Source: Chitinophaga eiseniae
GTDB taxonomy: Bacteria; Bacteroidota; Bacteroidia; Chitinophagales; Chitinophagaceae
NCBI RefSeq assembly: GCF_012641265.1
Contig: NZ_JABAHZ010000002.1
Span: 558,001-622,000, forward strand
Length of the DNA: 64,000 nt
Reading direction: 5' to 3'
Shown here: piece by piece, positions 7,905 through 17,471 of the stretch
Layout: each line of letters starts with the position of its first letter
How positions within the stretch are numbered: position 1 is the stretch's first letter
Made by a program: the position numbers and the translations under genes
Notes under the pieces: generated by a model
What the model was told of the DNA's origin: nothing
Seen by the model: the letters and a program-made list of their open reading frames with translations, nothing else
Database searches by the model: none

Positions 7905-10376
7905 TTAAAAAGGATACCCGATGGCAATATTTAAGATCAGGTTTTTCTTACGCCATTCAGGATCGCCGAAGTTAATTTTATTAATGACCCAGCGTTCATT
8001 TTCAGGGAGATAAGGAATGCGCAACGGCATCGCCAGATCCAGGCGCACTACTACGATAGACGCGTCAATGCGTAACCCCACGCCACCACCAACGGCTATT
8101 TCCCGGTAGAAGGTATTAAATGTAAATTTACTGCCTGGTTTGTCGGGCACATCTTTTTGCAGCCAGATATTGCCGGCATCGATAAAGGCGGCCACATTGA
8201 ATACGCTGGCAACGTGTACCCGGAGTTCTGAGTTGAATTCCAGTTTAATATCGCCCGCTTCGTTGGCCAGCAAGGCAGTAGTATCTACTGCCTTGTTATG
8301 ATACGACCCGGGTCCGAGCGTACGGGCTCTGAAGGCCCGGATACTGCTGCTACCGCCAGTGAAAAACTGTTTCACGAATGGTAGCGTGGAAGAGTTACCA
8401 TAGGGCAAACCATACCCGATTAACAAACGGTTCACCCATTGCTTTCCTTTGCCGATATGCCAGTAGTGGCGTCCTTCTACGGTGAACCTTTCATATTGTG
8501 CAAATGAGTTGCCTAATATCGTTTTTTGCCCGGTATCATTCCTTGGAACAGCTAGTCCGGCAAGGTTTCCGGAGATATCAATATTACCGCTGAGGTAGAA
8601 ATTGTGTACCCGGTTGGGCCGTTGATTATTGTAAGTGATGGTATAGTTACCGCCGAGAATAAATTGCTTTTCAATAGCGGATCGCTGACTGGGATCGTTG
8701 GCCAGGATACTATCGTAGGCTGCTGTTGTTTTCGTTGGCAATACATAGGTGATGGCGATAGGAGCAAAGATGTGGCTGATGTATTGCGACTTCTGCCACA
8801 GGTATTGCAATTGTAACGTATATGCGTTAAGGTTATATAGGTCGGCGCGGCTATATAACTCATAGCTGGCGCTTATACGGGTTTTAGGAACATAAGGGGT
8901 ACGTATATTAAACCCTTTAATGGGTGTAATAAACCGGGGAAAGGTAACCGCTACTTCTGCTCCCAATCCATAAGAGTTAGAAGCGCCAGAAGATTTATTA
9001 CCGGTTTGCCATTCCATACCACCCCTCAATCCTATTTCCAGCAAGGAAGCAGAATGAAGCCAGTTGCGGTTTTTAGCCGTTATCTGTATCTGGGATCCTA
9101 TAAATCCGTTGGACTTGGAGGTACCCCGGAGTTCTGTTTGCAGGGAGCGCCGTTTGTAGGGAGTCAGGTAGAATTTGGCATCCAGCCAGCCACTGTCGAG
9201 CGACACGCGGTTATTAACCATGGCGCGGTAGTTGGTGGCTATGGAAGAATCCCTGAGATGGAGGGAATCTCGCCGGGTAAAATTCCGGGCGGAATTGTCT
9301 CTCCTACCAGGTACCGCATTAGGATTACCTCCTGTTATATTATGGATAGAAGTATCTCTTACAGGTGTAAACTGGCCTTTTACAAATTTAAAAACGCCCA
9401 GGTTGATCAGCCTTTGCAGGGTGATATTGTGGGAGCTAAGCCGGTATAAGCTGTCGGGGCGTAAAAATACAGAACGGCTGAAGGTGGTGGTTTTAAATCG
9501 TTTCACCGAATCAACAATATATATACCCCTGTATTTCACGGGCGTACCGAGTGTAGAGGTGGAATCGTTATCCAGCGAGTAATCGGGGAACAACGTAATG
9601 TCGTGCATACGGTATGGACGCAGTGCCAGCTGGGGTGTATTGTCTTTTATTTTCACATACAGATCTACCGTTCCGTTATTGGTACTGTCGACCTGCACCA
9701 GTAAATAATCTGGTGTAAAGTAATAGTAGCCCTGTTCTTTTAACGCTGCGTGTATACGTTCCCGTTCGGCCTTTATGGAATCCAGCGAGTAAGGTCTGCC
9801 TACGATCAGCGAGCTTTCTTCTTTGGTGTTGGCAACGGTTTTCCCAATGGCGCTGGTATCTGTGATGAAGGTAACGCTCTTGATAGTATATCGGTGATAG
9901 GGTGTGGCGGTGTAGGTAACAGATGCTTTTTTCTTACCGGAAAATTTAACTGCAGATGTAACGTCAGCCTGGAAGTAGCCATTATCGGCCAGGTATTCTT
10001 CCAGTACTTTTGAAGTATAGTCGGGCTTCGCTGTACTTAGCAGTACGGGCGGTTCTCCCCACTTTTTACGAAACAGGTAATTCAGCCCTTTTCCCTTGGG
10101 TTCTTTTCCCAGGTTGTATAACCAAAGTTTAATAGGCATTCCCAGGAATTTGCGATTTCTGTTGGGGCGAATTCTCTTTTCCATGCCTTCCACCAGCGAG
10201 CTATAGTCTTTGGGTTTTTTGTGGGTAACGGTATCATTGATCCATTTCACTGCGCTGCCGGTATACAGGCGATCTCCCTCCGGCACGCTGCGTGTGGTAC
10301 TACAGGAACTGATTACCAGGTATATCAGGCAACATACTACTGTACAGAGAATGATATGGTTACTTGCTTTTCGCAT
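7905..10376 (-). CDS. TamA/BamA-family outer-membrane assembly protein
   Basis: An 823-residue BamA/TamA (Omp85) protein. The start resembles a lipoprotein signal (LVISSCSTTRSVPEG), as is common for Bacteroidota TamA-like proteins. Residues of roughly 50-400 hold POTRA-like segments, and the rest forms the surface-antigen beta-barrel. The barrel shows the conserved FFTGGSSSIRAFRARTLGPG segment, equivalent to the L6 loop VRGF/Y motif, and ends with an aromatic residue in IAIGYPF. The start at 10376 overlaps the end of tamB by 17 bases, so the two are translated as one operon and probably form the translocation and assembly module linking inner and outer membranes. An upstream ATG at 10475 lies inside tamB and is less likely. 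Confidence 0.9.
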   Translation of the reverse strand: MRKASNHIILCTVVCCLIYLVISSCSTTRSVPEGDRLYTGSAVKWINDTVTHKKPKDYSSLVEGMEKRIRPNRNRKFLGMPIKLWLYNLGKEPKGKGLNYLFRKKWGEPPVLLSTAKPDYTSKVLEEYLADNGYFQADVTSAVKFSGKKKASVTYTATPYHRYTIKSVTFITDTSAIGKTVANTKEESSLIVGRPYSLDSIKAERERIHAALKEQGYYYFTPDYLLVQVDSTNNGTVDLYVKIKDNTPQLALRPYRMHDITLFPDYSLDNDSTSTLGTPVKYRGIYIVDSVKRFKTTTFSRSVFLRPDSLYRLSSHNITLQRLINLGVFKFVKGQFTPVRDTSIHNITGGNPNAVPGRRDNSARNFTRRDSLHLRDSSIATNYRAMVNNRVSLDSGWLDAKFYLTPYKRRSLQTELRGTSKSNGFIGSQIQITAKNRNWLHSASLLEIGLRGGMEWQTGNKSSGASNSYGLGAEVAVTFPRFITPIKGFNIRTPYVPKTRISASYELYSRADLYNLNAYTLQLQYLWQKSQYISHIFAPIAITYVLPTKTTAAYDSILANDPSQRSAIEKQFILGGNYTITYNNQRPNRVHNFYLSGNIDISGNLAGLAVPRNDTGQKTILGNSFAQYERFTVEGRHYWHIGKGKQWVNRLLIGYGLPYGNSSTLPFVKQFFTGGSSSIRAFRARTLGPGSYHNKAVDTTALLANEAGDIKLEFNSELRVHVASVFNVAAFIDAGNIWLQKDVPDKPGSKFTFNTFYREIAVGGGVGLRIDASIVVVRLDLAMPLRIPYLPENERWVINKINFGDPEWRKKNLILNIAIGYPF

Positions 10377-13300
10377 CGGGTGTAGTCGTATTATTATCTT
10401 TATTTTTTTTCCTATCGCGTAGTTTCTGCCTGGTTGCTGCTGTTTTGGTGCGCTGCAGAATTTCCCTGAACTCATCGTAGTCCATTACCAGAGCAAAGGC
10501 TACGCCTGTTTCCACTACCTGTCCATCAATCACTGTGGTATTGTCACTGCGTTGATATACACGAATTCTATAGCGTCCATCGCGGGTTAATTTATACTCC
10601 AGGGAGATATCCCCGATCAGGGAGCTGGCATTTTGTTGGGTGCCCTGCAACATGATATTGGATCCAACGGAAACGGTTAAACGATCATTGAACAACTGTT
10701 TGGATGCACCTACTTTCAGGTTGGTACTTTCCTGGGCGCTGCCGGTGGAATAGTCTTCCTGGTTTTGCAGATCGAAGTTAAGGTCAACGCCTTTGATCAG
10801 GTTACCAGCCAGGTTATTTAACTGTTGAGAGAGAATTTTACTCACACTATTTTTGGCTGCCTGCCCTACGCCTCCACCAGAGCCCGCGTCGAGGGTACTC
10901 ATCGGATCATCTGGAATAAATGTATTGAGCACCAGCAGCCCCATTACTTGTTTGTTCAACTCGGAGGGCACCTGGTTAATTTGTTTCAGGCGGTTATATG
11001 GCGTACCGCTCAGGGTGTTCCTGTCTTTTTCTGGCAGATCGAGGCGGAAGCTGATGTCTGGTTTGGCCAGGTTACCCTTGATCATCAGGTACACCAGGAA
11101 CGGCATACGCTGTTTATACATGTTGCGTTGTTCCTGCGTCATACTTTGCAGCTGGTCGGCCACGAGGTCGTATGCGGGCGCGTTTACAGTGTATTTGGCG
11201 GTGATATCCAGGTCGGCATTGGTCGGATCGCCGTTGAAGGTAATGGTGCTACCCTTTTCAATATCGAAAGCGCGCTTGATCAGCTGGTTCAGCGACATTT
11301 CATATTTACCTTCTGTTATTTCGTACCGGCCAGTAAGGCTCATTTTGCTACTGGGATCTAATGTGGCATTGATGTTGGCGGTGCCTTTTGCTTGGACGAA
11401 GTCGCCGTTTTGTTGATCGATGATAATTTTGATAATGGACTCAGGAGTAATCTCCAGGTTACCGGATAAATACATGCCTTTCAGGCGGGTAGTATGGTAT
11501 TTGAGGCTGTCTCGTTTAGCCAGCATGGCAGAGTCGACCGGGTTTGACATATCCACAAATTCTACCACTCCTTCCCTGTTTGCCAGGCCAGGTTCATCTT
11601 GCGGAAGCATCATAGTAACGCTGGACTTGTCGCGGAGCTTTACCGTGGCATCGATTCGCGGAAGGTCCAGGGTGCCGCGTATTTTTATTTTGCTATCGAT
11701 AAAGGCGGGGCCATAAATCCATTGATCCGGGTTTTGCTGTTTGCCCAGGGCCATAAAATTGTCGGCGGTAACATTCAGGTTGAAGCGGTAGTTGGTCAGG
11801 TCTTTTGTATTGATACGGCCATCCACCACCAGCTCGTTGTTAAGGCTATCGGCGATAACGAGATTATTTAACTGTATCCCATTTTCGTCAATCAAGATAT
11901 CTTCATCGGGCAGGTGAAAGGTGCTGCCAATCATGGTGACCATGCCCTGGGCGTTGTTGAAATGTAAATGACCGGTTACCTGCGGAGTTGAAGCCGGGCC
12001 GGAAATATTGAACTGACCGTTGGCGCTACCCGATATCCGGGTAACGTTACCCATTGTAAAGGGTTCCAGTGCCGCCATATTCAACTTGTTGATATTCAAT
12101 TGTCCATTGATGATGCTGTCGTAAGTGCCATTTACTTTGATATCGTTGTCGTTGCCGGTCAGGTCGGCCGTTAACTGGTATTGAGAAGGGCTGGTATTTT
12201 CCACATTGGCGTGGAAATTTCCCATGCGTGTGTTCTTTACCGTTAGGCTGTCGATATTCAGGTTGGCGCGTATTAGCGGGGACTTATCCCAGTTACGTAC
12301 CGCGGCGTCGGCATTCAATATACCATTGGCCAACAAGGTATCTGTGGCCAGCAGGCCTGTAATGGTAGATAGCTGGAAATTAGCAATATTCACCTGTAGC
12401 GCAGGAACCGCGCTGCTGTCGGGTTGGGTAGCTATCTGTATAGATTGGGCGCCGTGCGACAGCTTGATATTCGCGGTATCCGGAGCGCCATTTTTAATGC
12501 GGAGGATATTGTTGTTGGCTACCGTCCAGGTCTGTTTGTTTAACAGCAGTCCTGGTTTAAGCGACAACTCCATAGCGTTTTCCTTCAGGAAGGTAAAGAT
12601 ACCGCCCAGTTGATATTTGGGGCGCCGTTTTACGTCATCCAGCTCAAGGTCGAAGTCAACTTTGCCGGTGCTAGCTGTGGCCTTCAGGAAAGTATGATAA
12701 AGAGGAAAAGAAGGGTGTTGCATCCGGGAAAGTGCCACATAGGTTTGCATGGATGTATCTATAATCCGGGCAAACAAGCGCAGGCTATCTATCTGCAGGG
12801 AGTCGTAGTTGACCCGGGGCAGATTGGCGCTCAATGTCAGGAGGCTACTGTCGCTATTTAGCCGCCCATTCATTACGAGCGGTACTTCCATATGGAGGGC
12901 AGGCATAAGGCCCTGCAGGTTTTTAGGCCATATCAGCGAGGCGTTCCAGGTCAGCAGCTGACCTGTGGGAATGCTGATGTTATTGGAATCTGCAGGCAAC
13001 AGGGGTTTGCTAATAATCCCGGCAAACGCGCTACCTACTTTTCTATAGTCAATATGTCCATTGGCGTTTATTAGTCCAAATGGGCTTTTAAGCGTAATGT
13101 GTTGTTGGTCAGTATACTGTGCAAGCAGGGAAATACTGTCTAATGGAAACACCTGACCTTTGGTAGCAATTTGCCATTTGGTGAGGAAGGCATTTCCTTC
13201 TACCCGTTCAGGTTCAATGCTGCTGAAATCGGCCAATAGGTTGCCTTGCAGCGTTAATGGTTCAGTATACCAGTGCGTGGCAAAGAGGTCTGCTTTGGTC

Positions 13301-15435
13301 AGCGCCATATCTACTTTCAGGTTGTGAACCGTAGTATCTGACAGTTGGCCATTTATATTGAAAGTGGCATCCACATTGCTATCGGCGCTTTCACCGTGGG
13401 CTTCGAAAGCTCCTTTGTCTATGCCGGCATCGATATTGATGTCGTTATACGTATAGGCGTTATAGGTAGCTTCCGTTAACTGAAGATTGGCTTTAGCGGC
13501 CATTTGTTTCAACGTATAGCCTTGACCGGTAGCGCTCAGTTTTCCGGCTACCCACCCCATAGTGGTGTCATAGAGCATAACGCCCGGATTGGCCCGGAAA
13601 TAAGGGATACTTACGGTGTAGCTACTACGGATACTATCTGTAATGTTTACCAGTTGAGCGTTGATATTGGCGTTTGCATAGTCGCTTTTCAGTTGCAGCT
13701 GTGTAACAAGATTTTTAATACCTCCTTTAAACATACCAGTGATCAGCATATGCTCGGGGAGGCGGGGAGTGTCTGGAAGCGTGCCTGCAGGCAGCCATGA
13801 GCGCAGGGCTTTATTACCGGATTGTATATACAGGTTAGGGAGATTGGCGTTGAGAAGATCGGTATTGGTAGCATGCAATACCTGCCCATCGGTGGCTTTG
13901 ATCAGGTTCCCGTCCTGATCGTTGAGGTATAGTTGTTTAATGTTTAACTCTCCCATGGTACCTTTTAGTATAGCCGCTAGTGTTAGTTCTTTTTTCCACA
14001 GGGGGGCAAAGGATTTGTTTTTGCGGGCGTCGGGAACGAAGGGCAACCACTCTCCCAGTGCTATATGTACGGAGTCGAGATTAGCATCGAGTCCCAGCTG
14101 ATCCAGTTTGTCGGAAATACCTGACCAGGAAGGAACGGTTACCAATATCTGTTTACGTAGAATGCTTTTATTGGTTTGCAGCAGAAAGTTGCGAAGCGCC
14201 AGGGAATGCGGCGTAAAAAGCACGTCCATATTGGCTTTACGGATAGAAAAACCAGATTTATCCTGGGCAGTCAGCGTTTTAATATCTACAGAGATGCTAT
14301 CGGGAGCATAACGGATATTATGGATTTTACTGGAGAAGCGGGTCAGGAACAGGTGATTATAGTCCGGGTCGGGACCCGCAGCTTTCGGGGCCGGGCCGCC
14401 GTTATCGTAGCGCATGGACAGTTTATCCAGGTTTACCTGGGTTGCTAATACCTGCCAGGTATTGGGAGTGGTGTCTTTTGGCGAGGATGGCACGGTATCT
14501 TTTCCGGGAACCATCATCAGCATCCCGTGGGTATTGCTGATGGCGAGATCTCCTACCTGTATGCGGGTAGAATCCTGATCCAGGCTGCTGTTGCGTACTA
14601 ATAGTGCTCCTATATGCCAGGCGGTGTTAATGCCTATGCCATCGTCTGTATATACAAAGCTGCTATTATTGAGTTGAAGTTTTTTCAGCAGCAGGTGCAG
14701 GGAGGCGCTGTTGGTATCTGCCGGTGGCGGCGGCGGTGCAGCAGAAGAGATGGCTGGTCCGGTATAAGTTTGGCGGAAAAAGCCCTTTAGTCCGTCCAGG
14801 GTAATGCCCCTAAAAGCGTAGATACCATCATCTATCAGGAGGTCGTCCGGATCTACATGGAGATTATCCCAGGTGAGTACCGCATGCATGCCACCGAGGT
14901 CATCAAGATAACTCATTTTTACTTTGCGGAGGGAAATATCCTTGAGGAGAAACTGCATTGTGGTCCCGGTTTTGGGGGAGATCGTATCCGGTTTGGAAGA
15001 CGGCGTGACGAAAGCATCTACCGCGAACTGGTAGTTAAAGGCGGAATCTCCGGGATGCCGGTAAACATTTATTACCAGGGTATCCCACTCCAGTTTATCG
15101 ATTTTTAGCTCGTTGCTGATCAGGGATAGCAGGTTATAGTGTACTTTCAGAGAGCCGGAGTACAAAAGTGCCTGGTTGGAAGTATCGGCTACATATATAT
15201 TGCGGAGTTCGAGGTATTGCCAGCCCCGTGCCCTTAGGTAACCAATCTGGACTTTAGTGTGTAATTTTTTTCGCAGGTATAGTTCTCCTTGTTGTCTCAG
15301 GTAATTTTGAACGCCATCCAGTTGTAACAATAATACCACCATTACGGGCAAAAGGAGCACCGCAACAATTATCCATATTAGCCATCGCCACCAGGGGCGG
15401 CCGTGTTTTTCTCCGGTTTCTGCTGGTTCTGTCAC
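10360..15435 (-). CDS. tamB: TamB-like translocation/assembly protein (AsmA-like, DUF490)
   Basis: A very large protein of 1691 residues with one N-terminal membrane helix (about 18-40, WLIWIIVAVLLLPVMVVLLL) and a long repetitive beta-rich periplasmic part of the AsmA/TamB/VPS13 type. The C-terminal TamB (DUF490) domain is recognisable from about residue 1250 onward, with segments such as RIDATVKLRDKSSVTMMLP and ITEGKYEMSLN and a GNLAKPDISFRLDLP stretch near the end. TamB-like proteins span the periplasm as hydrophobic grooves and are thought to move phospholipids or assist outer-membrane protein insertion. The following tamA-like gene starts inside its last codons. A Pro-rich stretch (PPPPPADTN) occurs near residue 230. 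The C-terminal tail is rich in Arg, Lys and Asn. Confidence 0.92.
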   Translation of the reverse strand: MTEPAETGEKHGRPWWRWLIWIIVAVLLLPVMVVLLLQLDGVQNYLRQQGELYLRKKLHTKVQIGYLRARGWQYLELRNIYVADTSNQALLYSGSLKVHYNLLSLISNELKIDKLEWDTLVINVYRHPGDSAFNYQFAVDAFVTPSSKPDTISPKTGTTMQFLLKDISLRKVKMSYLDDLGGMHAVLTWDNLHVDPDDLLIDDGIYAFRGITLDGLKGFFRQTYTGPAISSAAPPPPPADTNSASLHLLLKKLQLNNSSFVYTDDGIGINTAWHIGALLVRNSSLDQDSTRIQVGDLAISNTHGMLMMVPGKDTVPSSPKDTTPNTWQVLATQVNLDKLSMRYDNGGPAPKAAGPDPDYNHLFLTRFSSKIHNIRYAPDSISVDIKTLTAQDKSGFSIRKANMDVLFTPHSLALRNFLLQTNKSILRKQILVTVPSWSGISDKLDQLGLDANLDSVHIALGEWLPFVPDARKNKSFAPLWKKELTLAAILKGTMGELNIKQLYLNDQDGNLIKATDGQVLHATNTDLLNANLPNLYIQSGNKALRSWLPAGTLPDTPRLPEHMLITGMFKGGIKNLVTQLQLKSDYANANINAQLVNITDSIRSSYTVSIPYFRANPGVMLYDTTMGWVAGKLSATGQGYTLKQMAAKANLQLTEATYNAYTYNDINIDAGIDKGAFEAHGESADSNVDATFNINGQLSDTTVHNLKVDMALTKADLFATHWYTEPLTLQGNLLADFSSIEPERVEGNAFLTKWQIATKGQVFPLDSISLLAQYTDQQHITLKSPFGLINANGHIDYRKVGSAFAGIISKPLLPADSNNISIPTGQLLTWNASLIWPKNLQGLMPALHMEVPLVMNGRLNSDSSLLTLSANLPRVNYDSLQIDSLRLFARIIDTSMQTYVALSRMQHPSFPLYHTFLKATASTGKVDFDLELDDVKRRPKYQLGGIFTFLKENAMELSLKPGLLLNKQTWTVANNNILRIKNGAPDTANIKLSHGAQSIQIATQPDSSAVPALQVNIANFQLSTITGLLATDTLLANGILNADAAVRNWDKSPLIRANLNIDSLTVKNTRMGNFHANVENTSPSQYQLTADLTGNDNDIKVNGTYDSIINGQLNINKLNMAALEPFTMGNVTRISGSANGQFNISGPASTPQVTGHLHFNNAQGMVTMIGSTFHLPDEDILIDENGIQLNNLVIADSLNNELVVDGRINTKDLTNYRFNLNVTADNFMALGKQQNPDQWIYGPAFIDSKIKIRGTLDLPRIDATVKLRDKSSVTMMLPQDEPGLANREGVVEFVDMSNPVDSAMLAKRDSLKYHTTRLKGMYLSGNLEITPESIIKIIIDQQNGDFVQAKGTANINATLDPSSKMSLTGRYEITEGKYEMSLNQLIKRAFDIEKGSTITFNGDPTNADLDITAKYTVNAPAYDLVADQLQSMTQEQRNMYKQRMPFLVYLMIKGNLAKPDISFRLDLPEKDRNTLSGTPYNRLKQINQVPSELNKQVMGLLVLNTFIPDDPMSTLDAGSGGGVGQAAKNSVSKILSQQLNNLAGNLIKGVDLNFDLQNQEDYSTGSAQESTNLKVGASKQLFNDRLTVSVGSNIMLQGTQQNASSLIGDISLEYKLTRDGRYRIRVYQRSDNTTVIDGQVVETGVAFALVMDYDEFREILQRTKTAATRQKLRDRKKNKDNNTTTPDAKSK

Positions 15436-15703
15436 TAGGTTATATTACAAAAATTTAATTACAGCATATAAACGCAAAAGCACGCTTATAGTTTACTTTG
15501 CCGGCAGGATAGTGTAACCGGGGCGCACGCCGGGGGGTACAACAAAATCCATACCTATAGGGTATAGGAATGAAATAGTTATTGCAAGAATACATTAAAT
15601 ACGGTAACGGACACACTATTTTGGGGAAAATAGTCAAAAGAGGGGACGTAAAATACTGCGATTGGAGGAAGTAAAGATGGATCGGATGAGGAGTTATTGA
15701 GGT

Positions 15704-16543
15704 CTATTCTTTTCGGGATGGTTGGTTGAGTACCTGGCGGTTTTCTTTTTTAATTCGTCGTTTCACTTTATCTACATCTTCTGACTTGGGAAGGCTTTCT
15801 GGTTTGACGCCCCGGTCCAGGAGTAATTTTCTGACGGCAGCGTTGTTATCCACATGTTCATCCGTAATAGAGGCTTCTCCCTGAAGGTCTTTTTCGATGA
15901 CATTATGACTAGTGATACCTGTTGCCAGTGCTTTTGCCTGTATAGTTAACGTTGGAAGAAAATCAGCAAGGGGCCTATTGTTTGGGACTGCCAGTTTTTT
16001 CTTCATGTCTTGGGTGGAGAACCCGCCAAATAACGCTTTGTCACCCTTGGACCTGATATTGGCAAATCCTTTTTCATCCACTCCTCTTTCGTAGGCAATA
16101 CCAGACAGTACTTTTTCAGACTGGGATAATTTTTCCCTTTCCTTAATGCGGTCAATGTCCAGTAATCGTTTTTCAATGATCTCCTGTTTGCGGGATTGCA
16201 CCGCAAAATAGGTTTGCGCGAAGGCAATCGGATCTTTCTGGGCGTCGCCATTTTGAGCGATGAGGTAACAGGCATAGCGGGTGAGGGCAAAGTCTTGCAA
16301 TGCCCTTTGGCCTCCCTTAGGCGTATTTATCGTTTTCGTGAGATCACGAAAATGATCCAGAATAGCCCCCCCACTGTTTTCGCAGGAGATTCTTGCTTTT
16401 TCAATGACTTTAAAAAAGTTTTCCCATCTCAGATAGCCAAGAATGGGTTGTAGCTCCCGAGCACTCCAGCACTCCACTTCCTGATGTAAATAACATGCCT
16501 GCTCAAACTGAGCAAACAATGCGTCAATCAGTTCTTTTTTCAT
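15704..16543 (-). CDS. dinD: DNA damage-inducible protein D (DinD)
   Basis: A 279-residue homologue of E. coli DinD (274 residues). It contains a BRO-N-like N-terminal part (YLRWENFFKVIEKA), the conserved TRYACYLIAQNGD segment, and SGIAYERGVDEKGFANIRSKGD. E. coli DinD is LexA-controlled and inhibits RecA-mediated strand exchange. The gene is sporadic in Bacteroidota and often sits in accessory DNA, so horizontal gain is possible. A perfect 8-bp dyad lies 20 bases upstream of the start and may be a repressor site. The C-terminus is highly charged. It is monocistronic. Confidence 0.9.
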   Translation of the reverse strand: MKKELIDALFAQFEQACYLHQEVECWSARELQPILGYLRWENFFKVIEKARISCENSGGAILDHFRDLTKTINTPKGGQRALQDFALTRYACYLIAQNGDAQKDPIAFAQTYFAVQSRKQEIIEKRLLDIDRIKEREKLSQSEKVLSGIAYERGVDEKGFANIRSKGDKALFGGFSTQDMKKKLAVPNNRPLADFLPTLTIQAKALATGITSHNVIEKDLQGEASITDEHVDNNAAVRKLLLDRGVKPESLPKSEDVDKVKRRIKKENRQVLNQPSRKE

Positions 16544-16563
16544 GAAAAGAAAATTTAAAATGA

Positions 16564-16581
16564 TCTCACAAAATTGTGAGA
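16564..16581. promoter_or_regulatory. Operator-like dyad upstream of dinD
   Basis: TCTCACAA, two bases (AA), then TTGTGAGA form a perfect 8-bp inverted repeat, 20 bases upstream of the dinD start. Position and symmetry fit a dimeric repressor site. It does not match the E. coli LexA box (CTGTN8ACAG). The binding protein is unknown. Confidence 0.45.
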
Positions 16582-16648
16582 CATGAAGGTAGTACTGCGA
16601 AGAATGGTAATGGTTAACGAGGCCTAAACAGGATCAAATTGAAATAAT

Positions 16649-17269
16649 TTATTGAACTACCGGTTTATTCCGTTCATTGAACCGGTAAATATAATTAACC
16701 AGCTGACCTTTCTTTTCCCTGTCGCCCCTGAATTCATCCAGCAGCGTGCTATCCTGGGGAAGTATGTATTTCCGGAGATTATAGGCAGATAATTCCAGCA
16801 CCTCGCCGGTAACGATGTTCAATACTTTCCGGAGTACTACCGGGGTACTGATACTATTGACGGTCATGTCGGCCTGGTTCACGTAGTTGGGAGATGGCTG
16901 GATAGCGTGGAGGGTATAGATGCAGTAATAGCCGATAGTTTCCAGCTTATTCAGCCCATTGTCTTTTATGTAAATGTTAATCCCGTCGCAATATCCCCAA
17001 TAGTTTTTCACTTTATGTTCCTGGCCGGCGTCATCGCGGAGTACGAGTTCATTCCGGTTGGCCAGCAGGTAAATCTGCGCGGCGGTACTCCGGTTTTTAA
17101 TCAGGAGGTCGCCTTCTTCGGAGGGGCTATTGGTTTGAAATTCTGTAAAGGTTTTATAGATACCTTTCTTCAATGGGCCATTGTTGATGAGTACAGCGTG
17201 TGGAGCCGTCTGTGCTGTCACAGCGGTTGCTATCCATAAAAGGCTCCATAAACACAGCAGATATTTCAT
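16649..17269 (-). CDS. Secreted protein of unknown function
   Basis: A 206-residue protein with a clear Sec signal peptide (hydrophobic stretch ending in TAVTAQ). The mature part begins KGIYKTFTEFQTNSPS, a pattern I associate with small Bacteroidota secreted proteins (DUF6563-like), but I cannot confirm the family. No catalytic motif is visible, and the mature part looks beta-rich with one Cys pair. The ATG at 17269 was chosen over a TTG three codons upstream. It stands between dinD and gltD, both separated from it by non-coding gaps, so it is probably transcribed alone. Confidence 0.65.
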   Translation of the reverse strand: MKYLLCLWSLLWIATAVTAQTAPHAVLINNGPLKKGIYKTFTEFQTNSPSEEGDLLIKNRSTAAQIYLLANRNELVLRDDAGQEHKVKNYWGYCDGINIYIKDNGLNKLETIGYYCIYTLHAIQPSPNYVNQADMTVNSISTPVVLRKVLNIVTGEVLELSAYNLRKYILPQDSTLLDEFRGDREKKGQLVNYIYRFNERNKPVVQ

Positions 17270-17394
17270 TGCTAACAAAAGTATCTGGTTTCGGGGGTGT
17301 TAGCGGGCAGAAATAGCTGAATGGGGGCATTGTTTCTACTGATGTAGGATTTGTGTCTTTAAAAGACGGCAGAGGTATTTTTAAAAAAATTATA

Positions 17395-17414
17395 GGCCGG
17401 GTAAAAACCCGGCC
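17395..17414 (-). terminator. Terminator of the gltBD operon
   Basis: GGCCGGGT and ACCCGGCC form a perfect 8-bp GC-rich stem around AAAA. On the minus strand it is followed by a T-rich run, about 57 bases after the gltD stop codon. Confidence 0.8.
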
Positions 17415-17471
17415 CGGCTGAAGGTTACAACAAAATCTAAACCTGCTTATGAGAAAAAAGATAATAATAAT

